Shown here: one piece after another, positions 1-5,839 of the stretch
Layout: each line of letters opens with the position of its first letter
Position numbering within the stretch: position 1 is the first letter of the stretch
Source of the DNA: Planctomycetota bacterium
GTDB lineage: Bacteria; Planctomycetota; UBA1135; GCA-002686595
DNA: 11,255 nt
Direction: 5' to 3'
Assembly (NCBI GenBank): GCA_022447405.1
Contig: JAKVCE010000043.1
Span: 1-11,255 of the forward strand
The notes under the pieces: generated by a model
What the model saw: the letters and a program-made list of their open reading frames with translations, nothing else
Databases searched by the model: none
Told to the model about the DNA's origin: nothing
Translations under genes and position numbers: made by a program

Positions 1-2
1 GG

Positions 3-155
3 ACGGATCACATCCCCGGTGCAGGGAGGAGCTTGAGCGCTCTAGACCCCTCTAGGTCTCTCTTGGAGCCCGCCCAAGGCTCGGGGCTCCCTAGCCGCGA
101 CCCTTGGCTCGTCGAGGGCGGGTGGTCCGGCGTCTACTACGCGCCGCATTACTAG
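3..155 (+). CDS. Possible 3' end of an upstream gene (partial, weak)
   Basis: One forward frame is open from the left edge to a TAG at 153-155, while the other two forward frames hit stops by position 54. The ~50 residues end in VEGGWSGVYYAPHY, and third codon positions are mostly G or C, as in the real genes of the window. A strong terminator-like hairpin begins 23 bases after the stop, which is the normal layout for a gene end. No domain can be recognised in this fragment and 50 open codons are not rare in GC-rich DNA, so the stretch may simply be non-coding. Several short GC-rich inverted repeats lie in it, for example 65-71 with 84-90. Confidence 0.3.
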   Translation, partial: TDHIPGAGRSLSALDPSRSLLEPAQGSGLPSRDPWLVEGGWSGVYYAPHY

Positions 156-177
156 CGCGGCGGGCCTCCACCACACA

Positions 178-212
178 AGCGGGAGCGCGGCTCAATGGGC
201 CGCGCTCCCGCT
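178..212 (+). terminator. Strong terminator-like hairpin
   Basis: Bases 178-191 pair perfectly with 199-212 (14 bp, rich in G and C) around a 7-base loop, TCAATGG. The fold must be very stable. There is no run of T after it, only CTATAGAG, so it is not a textbook intrinsic terminator. It may end transcription of a gene to the left and insulate the sigma factor gene, or act as a leader structure if the promoter lies further upstream. Confidence 0.5.
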
Positions 213-240
213 CTATAGAGTGAGCGGGAGAAATTATTCG
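211..240 (+). promoter_or_regulatory. Candidate promoter region of the sigma factor gene
   Basis: A 10-bp perfect palindrome, CTCTATAGAG (211-220), lies directly after the hairpin and contains -10-like words (TATAGA, and TAGAGT at 216-221). It is followed by AAATTATTC (231-239), the most AT-rich patch in this part of the window. Transcription starting here would give a leader of about 60-80 bases for the sigma factor. No convincing -35 element was found, so the exact promoter is uncertain. Confidence 0.25.
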
Positions 241-293
241 GATTCCTCCCAAGCGTCGGCGCGGCTGCGGCGTTCAGGGGTAGCTACGGCACG

Positions 294-941
294 GTGCAGA
301 TGGACATGAACAGCGAGAGATCACCCCTAGAGCCCTCTGACAGCGCCCTCTTGGACGCTTGGCGGGCGGGCGACACGGGCGCCTTCACGGCGCTGGTCAG
401 GCGGTATGAGGCCGCCTTGCTCCGGCACGCGAAGGCCCTCTTAGGGGAGAGCGGCGCCCACGAAGACGTGGTGCAAGAGTCCTTCATGAAGCTCGCGAGC
501 CGTGGCGTAGAGCTCCCCGCCGCTGTGGCCGGGGACCCTGAGGCGGGGCAGCGCGTCATCGGCGCGTGGCTCCATAAGGTCGTGAGGAACGGATGCATGG
601 ACGTGCTGAAGGCTGAGAGCCGCCGAAAGACGCGCGAGCGCGCGGCGGCGGCTCCTGAGGCGGCGCCCTCGACAACCCCGGAGGTCGAAGTGGAAGACAC
701 CAGAGGATTTGTGAGGGCTGCGATCGCAGCGCTCCCCTCAGACCAGCGCGAGGTGCTCGCGCTGCGTCTGTTTGAAGAGAAGAGCTATCGAGAGATCGCT
801 GAGGTCACCGGCAAGAAGGTCGGGACCATCGGCTGGCTGATCAGCGAGGGGCTGCAAGCCCTCTCGGGGCGGCTGGCGCCAGTGCTTAGCGAGGCGAGCC
901 CCGCGACTGTGAACATTCGAACGGCAAACGGAGGTGCGTGA
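294..941 (+). CDS. RNA polymerase sigma factor, ECF / sigma-70 family
   Basis: This 215-residue protein has the two-domain layout of extracytoplasmic-function sigma factors. Region 2 lies at about residues 29-114, with the conserved helix around GAHEDVVQESFMKLAS and AWLHKVVRNGCMDVL. Region 4 lies at about 143-195, with LPSDQREVLALRLFEEKSYREIA followed by a helix-turn-helix ending GTIGWLISEGLQALS. The linker (115-135) is Ala/Pro-rich. It would direct core RNA polymerase to a specific set of promoters, using region 2 for the -10 and region 4 for the -35. The start is uncertain: GTG at 294 has AGGGG at 276-280, and ATG codons at 300 and 306 are in frame. The last codons carry the ribosome binding site of the next gene, and its stop overlaps that gene's ATG. 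The neighbour has an anti-sigma-like N-terminus, so it is the likely regulator. The family assignment is firm; the regulon is unknown. Confidence 0.93.
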   Translation: MQMDMNSERSPLEPSDSALLDAWRAGDTGAFTALVRRYEAALLRHAKALLGESGAHEDVVQESFMKLASRGVELPAAVAGDPEAGQRVIGAWLHKVVRNGCMDVLKAESRRKTRERAAAAPEAAPSTTPEVEVEDTRGFVRAAIAALPSDQREVLALRLFEEKSYREIAEVTGKKVGTIGWLISEGLQALSGRLAPVLSEASPATVNIRTANGGA

Positions 942-943
942 TG
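930..943 (+). promoter_or_regulatory. Ribosome binding site and TGATG coupling of the VWA gene
   Basis: GGAGG at 930-934 is 6 bases before ATG 941-943. The sigma factor stop TGA (939-941) shares its A with that ATG. This spacing favours ATG 941 over the in-frame GTG at 938 and indicates translational coupling, which would keep sigma factor and putative anti-sigma factor in balance. Confidence 0.8.
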
Positions 944-3550
944 CACGAACAGAACCAAGATCTCAATGTGAAGCTCACCGCCTACCTGATGGGGGAGCTC
1001 GACGCGGCTGAGGCCCAAGAGCTGGAGCGCGCCCTCGAGGGCTCCGCGGAGCTTCGCGCCCAGAGGGCGCAGTTGGAGTCCGTCATCGGCCTGGTCGTCG
1101 AGCACGGCGCAGAGCAAGAGACCCTCTCAGAGGATGCGCACGCGGCCATCGCTTCGAGCGCAGGGGGTGGGGCCGTCCACTCGCTCTCTGACGCGCGGCA
1201 GTACTCGCCGCTCGTGAACGCCGCGAGCGTGCTGCTGCTCGTCGGCGCCGCGGGTGCGCTCTACGTCATGAACGAGGAGAGCGCAGACACAGAGTCCATG
1301 GAGCTCGCGCGAGCCGAAGGTGAGGCCGCCCTAGAGGATCGCCTGAAGGACAATGTGACCCTAGAAGAGGTGGTCCCGGATCGAGAGCAGGGGCTAGCTC
1401 AAGTCGAGCGGCAGACCGAAGCGGCGCCTGCTCTCGGGCTCCAGTCGAACGCTGCGACGGTCGGAGCTCCGGCGGTGCAAGCGCCCCAGAGCGGAGGCGG
1501 CGCTGCTGCTGCCGGCCCCGGCACTCCGGGCCCTGCCGGCCCGAGCTCTCCGAGCCCCTTCACAGGCCAAAACCTCAACAACGTCATCGGTCTCGGCGGC
1601 GGCGCTGGCGGCAAGTACGGCAGCCGCTCTGGCGGTCGGTCGAAGCCCAAGTCGGAGGCGTCGCGCGGGGTCCATCTCTACTTCGCCGGCGGCGGGCTCC
1701 TGCCTGAGAGCTCGACCAGGACCGGAGCCGAGGACTTCTTCCTGGGTCAAAGCACGCAAGCGGAGTGGTTCGCAGCAGACCCTGTCCTCTTCGACAGCTT
1801 CACGGGTGAAGAGGGAGACGTCACGGGTCAAGCGCTGATCGAGTTAGACGAAGGCGTCGTGATCCAAGACTCTGAGGCAGAGGCGCGGAAGCTCCAGCTC
1901 CGCCACGCGGAGCGCTTCTCGACGGGCCTCATCGACTCCTGCAAGGCTCTCCCTGACGAGAAGCCCTCGGCGATGTTCTACCGCTTCTGGGGAGACAACC
2001 CCTTCGTGCAGACCTCGCTGGACTCCCAGAGCACCTTCGGGGTGGACGTCGACACGGCGAGCTACACCCTCGCGCGTCGCTACCTCGCTGATGGCAAGCT
2101 CCCGGAGAAGGCGCAGATTCGGACCGAGGAGTTCCTGAACTACTTCAAGCCGGACGTGGACGCGCCGACCGACGGGGTCTTCCGCGTGCACACGGAGCTC
2201 GCACCCAGCCGCTTCGGCGGGACGGACGGCAAGTACATGCTCCGGGTCACGGTGCGCGGTAAGGACGTCGCTCGCGAGGAGCGCCAGCCCTTGAACCTCA
2301 CCTTCGTCGTGGACGTCTCCGGTTCGATGAATCAGGGGAACCGCCTCGAGACGGTCAAGCACGGCCTCCGGCTCCTCACGGCGCAGCTCGACGCGAACGA
2401 CTCGATCGCGCTCGTGGCCTATTCGAACGAGGCGCGCATCGTCCTCCCGATGACCTCGGCGGGGAGCCGCGCGCTCATCGAAGAGGCGATCCACGGTCTG
2501 GCTCCTGGCGGCGGGACGAACGCAGAGGCGGGGCTCAAGATGGGCTACGCGGCGGCCGCTGATCAGGTCTCGGATGGTCGCCACCACAGGGTGGTGCTGC
2601 TCTCCGACGGCGTCGCGAACATCGGTCAGACGGACCAGGACCGCATCAACGCGGACATCCAGAAGTACCGCGACCGCGGGATCTACCTGAACACGATCGG
2701 CGTGGGCATGGAGAACCACAACGACGCCTTCCTCGAGCAGCTCGCCAACAAGGGCGACGGGATCTGCAACTACATCGACGACGAGAAGGAGGCGCGCAGG
2801 GCCTTGGTGGAGAACTTCACCGGCGCCTTCGAGCCCATCGCTCGCGACGTGAAGATCCAGGTCGAGTTCGAGTCCGGCATCGTCAAGCGTTACCGCCAGA
2901 TCGGCTATGAGAACCGCGCCATCGCGGACGCCGACTTCCGCAACGACGCGGTGGACGCTGGTGAGGTCGGCGCCGGCCATCAGGTGACCGCGCTCTATGA
3001 GCTCGAGCTCGAGCCTGGCGCAGAGCTCGTCAAGGGCGCCCTCGCCCAGGTGCGCCTGCGCTGGAAGGAGCCCACGGGCGCTGACAGAGACCCGGCAGAG
3101 GACTCTGCGACGGAGCGCGAGTGGGCGACCACCCTGAACTCCGCGGTCTCTCTGGAGGGCGCCTCCTACGGCTTCCGCAGAGCGCTCTGCGTCGCCCAGT
3201 TCGCAGAGCTCCTGCGTCGCAGCCAGCACGCACGGGAGGACTCCCTCGACGAGCTGATCGCCGCGGCCGAGCGCCTCGAGCGCGAGCACCTCGCGGGCAC
3301 TCCCGGCGCCGACGACGACTTCGTCGAGTTCATCGCGATGATGAAGCGCGGCAAGGAGGTCATCCTCGCCGCCATGAATCGGGCGCGCACTCCCCTGGAG
3401 GACTGCGTCCATGAGCTGCGCGATCGCCGCTGGAGGCACCACAGCTGCCTCAAGGTCCCGGGCGAGAGCGCCGAGGTCCAAGCCCTCGAGGTGGAGATCG
3501 CAGCGCTTGAGGCCAAGGTCCGCGAGCTCGTCCAAGACGAGCTGCGCTGA
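941..3550 (+). CDS. Membrane-anchored von Willebrand A (YfbK-like) protein with anti-sigma-like N-terminus
   Basis: Residue numbers count from the alternative GTG at 938. Residues 9-55 resemble the short helical anti-sigma/zinc-finger-like domain (LTAYLMGELDAAEAQELE) but lack the His/Cys zinc ligands. A single membrane segment lies at about 90-111 (VNAASVLLLVGAAGALYVM). A low-complexity Ala/Pro/Gly stretch (165-235) includes IGLGGGAGGKYGSRSGG. The VWA N-terminal region (about 365-440, FGVDVDTASYTLARRYL) precedes the VWA domain (about 452-620). A complete MIDAS metal site is visible: DVSGSM at 459-464, Thr527 in GGGTNA, and Asp557 in LLSDG. A YfbK C-terminal (DUF3520-type) domain follows from about 631, and residues 843-870 look like a coiled coil. 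E. coli YfbK is shorter and has no anti-sigma region. The expected topology is N-terminus inside and VWA outside, so ligand binding could regulate the adjacent sigma factor. That regulatory role is inference; the domain assignments are solid. Confidence 0.9.
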   Translation: MHEQNQDLNVKLTAYLMGELDAAEAQELERALEGSAELRAQRAQLESVIGLVVEHGAEQETLSEDAHAAIASSAGGGAVHSLSDARQYSPLVNAASVLLLVGAAGALYVMNEESADTESMELARAEGEAALEDRLKDNVTLEEVVPDREQGLAQVERQTEAAPALGLQSNAATVGAPAVQAPQSGGGAAAAGPGTPGPAGPSSPSPFTGQNLNNVIGLGGGAGGKYGSRSGGRSKPKSEASRGVHLYFAGGGLLPESSTRTGAEDFFLGQSTQAEWFAADPVLFDSFTGEEGDVTGQALIELDEGVVIQDSEAEARKLQLRHAERFSTGLIDSCKALPDEKPSAMFYRFWGDNPFVQTSLDSQSTFGVDVDTASYTLARRYLADGKLPEKAQIRTEEFLNYFKPDVDAPTDGVFRVHTELAPSRFGGTDGKYMLRVTVRGKDVAREERQPLNLTFVVDVSGSMNQGNRLETVKHGLRLLTAQLDANDSIALVAYSNEARIVLPMTSAGSRALIEEAIHGLAPGGGTNAEAGLKMGYAAAADQVSDGRHHRVVLLSDGVANIGQTDQDRINADIQKYRDRGIYLNTIGVGMENHNDAFLEQLANKGDGICNYIDDEKEARRALVENFTGAFEPIARDVKIQVEFESGIVKRYRQIGYENRAIADADFRNDAVDAGEVGAGHQVTALYELELEPGAELVKGALAQVRLRWKEPTGADRDPAEDSATEREWATTLNSAVSLEGASYGFRRALCVAQFAELLRRSQHAREDSLDELIAAAERLEREHLAGTPGADDDFVEFIAMMKRGKEVILAAMNRARTPLEDCVHELRDRRWRHHSCLKVPGESAEVQALEVEIAALEAKVRELVQDELR

Positions 3551-3567
3551 GCCAACCCCTTCTTTTG

Positions 3568-3608
3568 GCGCCCCCCGCTCAGGTGACTGCGCGGGGGGCG
3601 CTTCGTTT
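3568..3608 (+). terminator. Intrinsic terminator after the sigma/VWA operon
   Basis: GCGCCCCCCGC at 3568-3578 pairs perfectly with GCGGGGGGCGC at 3591-3601 (11 bp, 12-base loop), followed by a T-rich stretch TTCGTTT (3602-3608). It lies 17 bases after the VWA stop, in the position expected for a rho-independent terminator. Confidence 0.85.
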
Positions 3609-3623
3609 GGAGGCCGAGGTCGT

Positions 3624-3638
3624 TAGGATTCGCGGGTG
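3624..3638 (+). promoter_or_regulatory. Candidate -10 element, possibly leaderless start of the DUF423 gene
   Basis: TAGGAT at 3624-3629 matches TANNNT and is followed by 6 bases and then GTG 3636. A transcript from such a -10 would begin at or next to the start codon. The same bases include AGGA (3625-3628), which could instead act as a weak ribosome binding site for GTG 3636 or ATG 3639, so the two readings compete. No clear -35 is present. Confidence 0.35.
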
Positions 3639-4007
3639 ATGACACCCAACTGGATCCTCCTCGGCGCGATCCTCGGCGCCACCTTCGTCCTGCACGCGGC
3701 CTTCGGCGCGCACTGGCTAGAAGAGCGCGTGAGCGCCGAGCAGCTGGAGTGGTGGCAGACCGCCGCCTTCCACCACGGCGTCCACGCCCTCGCGATCACG
3801 GGCTTCGGCCTCTTGAGGCTGCACCGGGAGGCGAGCGACCTGCCGGGTTGGCTGCTCCTCGCCGGGGTCCTGATCTTCTCCACGACCCTCTATGTGATGG
3901 CCCTCGGCGGCCCGCGCTGGCTCGGCGCTGTGACGCCGATCGGCGGCTCGCTCCTGGTCCTTGGTTGGCTGGGCTTCGCGTGGACCGCGCGGAGGGGAGA
4001 GGGGTGA
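3636..4007 (+). CDS. DUF423 family (YgdD/TMEM256-like) small membrane protein
   Basis: This 123-residue, very hydrophobic protein has four predicted membrane segments, at about 5-25, 47-63, 70-90 and 96-117. It carries the DUF423 hallmarks: AAFGAHWLEE (21-30), WWQTAAFHHGVHALAI (39-54), a central STTLYVMALGG (82-92), and VTPIGGSLLVLGW (99-111). The length is typical of the family. The molecular role of DUF423 proteins is not established, so none is assigned. It starts with GTG 3636 or ATG 3639, about 30 bases after the preceding terminator, so it begins its own transcription unit. Its stop overlaps the GTG of the following lipoprotein gene (GTGA), indicating a two-gene operon. The family call is confident. 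Confidence 0.9.
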   Translation: MMTPNWILLGAILGATFVLHAAFGAHWLEERVSAEQLEWWQTAAFHHGVHALAITGFGLLRLHREASDLPGWLLLAGVLIFSTTLYVMALGGPRWLGAVTPIGGSLLVLGWLGFAWTARRGEG

Positions 4008-4564
4008 GAGCGCTCGCGGCCCTGCTCGTCCTCTGCGCGTCGAGCTGCGAGCTCTTCCAGCCGCCCGCGGCCACGCCACCGTCGCCGTGGGCTGAGCTCG
4101 AGGCGGCCCAGTTCGGCGGACTCCGTAACGTCTCCAAGTGCGGCGCGGTCTGGTTCGGCGGCGGGATCACCGGGCCGGACGTGGAGCTCGCCTATAGGCG
4201 CGGGGTGCGGAACATCCTCGACCTAGGCTTCCCTGACGAGGAGCCGGACTTCGACCTAGGCCGGGCCTGCTTCGAGCACGGGATCGACCTCTATGACCTC
4301 GGCCTCTTGGGCGCGGAGGCTCTGACCGATCGCAACGCCGACGAGGCGCTCGACCTCTTCAGAGACGAGGACCACCACCCGCTCCTCGTCGTCTGCGGCA
4401 CGGGCTCCAACAGCGCGACCTTCTTCGCGCTGTGGCGCGCCCTTGATCACCAGATGCCCCTTGAAGAGGCGATCGAGGAGGCTCGCAGGGCGGGGATGCG
4501 CCCCGGTCCTCTGGAGGCCTTCATCCGAGCCCAGCACGAGCGGATCTCCCGAGCGGAGAGCTGA
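4004..4564 (+). CDS. Lipoprotein with degenerate dual-specificity-phosphatase-like domain
   Basis: This 186-residue protein starts at GTG 4004, chosen because it overlaps the previous stop by 4 bp, has GGAGG at 3991-3995 and begins a signal peptide. MRALAALLVLCASSC looks like a lipoprotein signal with the lipidated Cys at position 15. A short Pro-rich spacer (19-28) follows. Residues 37-147 resemble the DUF442/Blh and dual-specificity phosphatase fold: VWFGGGITGPDVELAYRRGV, then NILDLGFPDEEPDF, then LLVVCGTGSNSATFFALWRAL. Such enzymes use a Cys-X5-Arg loop. Here Cys131 is present but the Arg position is Ser137, so ordinary phosphatase chemistry is doubtful. It may be a binding protein or have changed activity. 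The fold assignment is from motif recognition only and is moderately sure; the signal and reading frame are clear. Confidence 0.75.
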   Translation: MRALAALLVLCASSCELFQPPAATPPSPWAELEAAQFGGLRNVSKCGAVWFGGGITGPDVELAYRRGVRNILDLGFPDEEPDFDLGRACFEHGIDLYDLGLLGAEALTDRNADEALDLFRDEDHHPLLVVCGTGSNSATFFALWRALDHQMPLEEAIEEARRAGMRPGPLEAFIRAQHERISRAES

Positions 4565-4580
4565 GGATCAGCTCACTCGG
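4549..4580. terminator. Symmetric hairpin spanning two convergent stop codons
   Basis: GAGCTGA (4558-4564) pairs with TCAGCTC (4568-4574) around a 3-base loop. After a bulge, CCGAG (4549-4553) pairs with CTCGG (4576-4580). The stem contains the TGA of the lipoprotein gene and, on the other strand, the TGA of bioA. There is no T-run, so it is not a standard intrinsic terminator, but it is the only candidate transcription barrier between the two converging units. Confidence 0.4.
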
Positions 4581-5839
4581 CCCAGGCGCGCGAGGGCGGC
4601 CATGGCCTTCGCGATCCTGAGGCAGTCTTCCTCGTTCGTGCACGCTGGCGGCAGCGCGTACACGGTCTCCCCGAGCGGCCGCAGGAGCACGCCGTGGGCC
4701 AAGGCCTCCTCGCGCAGCGCCAAGGTGTCGAGGGAGAAGTAGCCGGTCTCTGAGCTCTTCGACTCGAAGGCGACGACGCCGCCGGTCCGGCGGAGGTCGT
4801 GGACGAGGCCCACCTCGCCGCCGAGCTCGTCGAGGAGGGCGGCCTCGATGCGCGCGCCGATCGCGTCCAGCTTGGCTGGCGTGTCCTCAGCGCGGTTCAA
4901 CTCCAGGGAGGCCAAGGCCACGGCGCAGCCGATCGGGTGGGCGGTGAAGGTGTGGCCGTGGAAGAGCGCGCCGCTCTTGTCCTCGGAGAGGAAGCAGTTG
5001 AAGAGCTCCTCCGTCGCGAGGGTGGCTGCGAGGGGCAGCATCCCGCCGGTGAGACCCTTGGCGAGGCAGAGGACGTCGGGTGACACGCCGGCCTTCCGGG
5101 TGGCGAAGAGCTCGCCGGTGCGACCGAAGCCAGTCATGACCTCATCCGCGATGAGCGGCAGGCCGCGAGCGCTCAAGGCCTCGCGCGCTCCCCGAAGGAA
5201 CTCGACAGAGTGCATCTTCATCCCCGCCGCTCCCTGGATGAGCGGCTCGAGGATGAAGCCCGCGCAGCGCTCGCCGAGCTCTTCCAGCGCGGCGGTGAAG
5301 GCGTCGAGATCCGGGCCGACCCGGCGGACCTCAAAGAGGAGGGGCTGGAAGGCGACGAAGAAGGGCTCAGGGTCGCCGACCGACATCGCGCCGAAGGTGT
5401 CGCCGTGGTAGCCGCCCTCGAGGGCGATGAAGACCCTGCGCTCCGGCTCGTCGCGCTGCACCCAGGACTGGAGCACCATCTTCAGGCCCACCTCGATGGC
5501 GGTGGAGCCGTCGTCTGAGAAGAAGGCCCTCGTCAGGCCCTCGGGCGCCTCCTTCGTGAGCTCCTCAGCGAGGCGCACCGCCGGCTCGTGGGTGCAGCCG
5601 GCGAAGAGCACGTGGTCGAGCTCCTGCGCTTGCCTCGTCATAGCCTCGACGAGGGCGGGGTGGCCGTGGCCGTGGAGCGTGGCCCACCAGGAGGAGATGC
5701 CGTCGATGACCTCGCGGCCGTCGTCGAGCTTGAGGCGGTTGCCCTCTGCGCCGACGACGCCGAGCAGCGAAGTCTCTACACCGTGCCTCGTGTAGGGGTG
5801 CCAGCTGTGGCGCCGGTCGCGGTCCTGGAGGTCGCTCAT
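4568..5839 (-). CDS. bioA: Adenosylmethionine-8-amino-7-oxononanoate aminotransferase (BioA)
   Basis: BioA transfers the amino group of S-adenosylmethionine to 8-amino-7-oxononanoate (KAPA), giving 7,8-diaminononanoate, in the cytoplasm with PLP. The 423-residue length matches the family (E. coli about 430). Visible features are HPYTRH near the start, ISSWWATLHGHGHP (48-61) lining the substrate pocket, FFSDDGSTAIEVGLKM (106-121), GGYHGDT (142-148), the cofactor Asp232 in IADEVMTGFGRTGE, and the Schiff-base Lys261 in CLAKGLTGGMLPL. FHGHTFTAHPIGCA (293-306) is also characteristic. It is last in the operon. Its ATG overlaps the stop of the bioF-bioD gene (ATGA), with GGTGA 7 bases upstream as ribosome binding site, so it is translationally coupled. 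No active-site residue appears to be missing. Confidence 0.96.
   Translation of the reverse strand: MSDLQDRDRRHSWHPYTRHGVETSLLGVVGAEGNRLKLDDGREVIDGISSWWATLHGHGHPALVEAMTRQAQELDHVLFAGCTHEPAVRLAEELTKEAPEGLTRAFFSDDGSTAIEVGLKMVLQSWVQRDEPERRVFIALEGGYHGDTFGAMSVGDPEPFFVAFQPLLFEVRRVGPDLDAFTAALEELGERCAGFILEPLIQGAAGMKMHSVEFLRGAREALSARGLPLIADEVMTGFGRTGELFATRKAGVSPDVLCLAKGLTGGMLPLAATLATEELFNCFLSEDKSGALFHGHTFTAHPIGCAVALASLELNRAEDTPAKLDAIGARIEAALLDELGGEVGLVHDLRRTGGVVAFESKSSETGYFSLDTLALREEALAHGVLLRPLGETVYALPPACTNEEDCLRIAKAMAALARLGRVS

Noticed and set aside
40..175. Possible tRNA or structured RNA in the GC-rich left end
   Set aside because: Several short inverted repeats are present, but there is no T-loop (GGTTCGA-like) motif, no cloverleaf and no recognisable riboswitch core.
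1844..3535. 563-residue open frame on the minus strand across the VWA gene
   Set aside because: It lies wholly antisense to a clearly recognised protein, has repetitive Val/Leu/Glu/Asp/Arg content typical of shadows in GC-rich genes, and shows no domain.
3749..4003. 85-residue upstream extension of the lipoprotein frame over the DUF423 gene
   Set aside because: Pro/Arg-rich shadow of the DUF423 gene; the signal peptide, ribosome binding site and stop overlap all favour GTG 4004.
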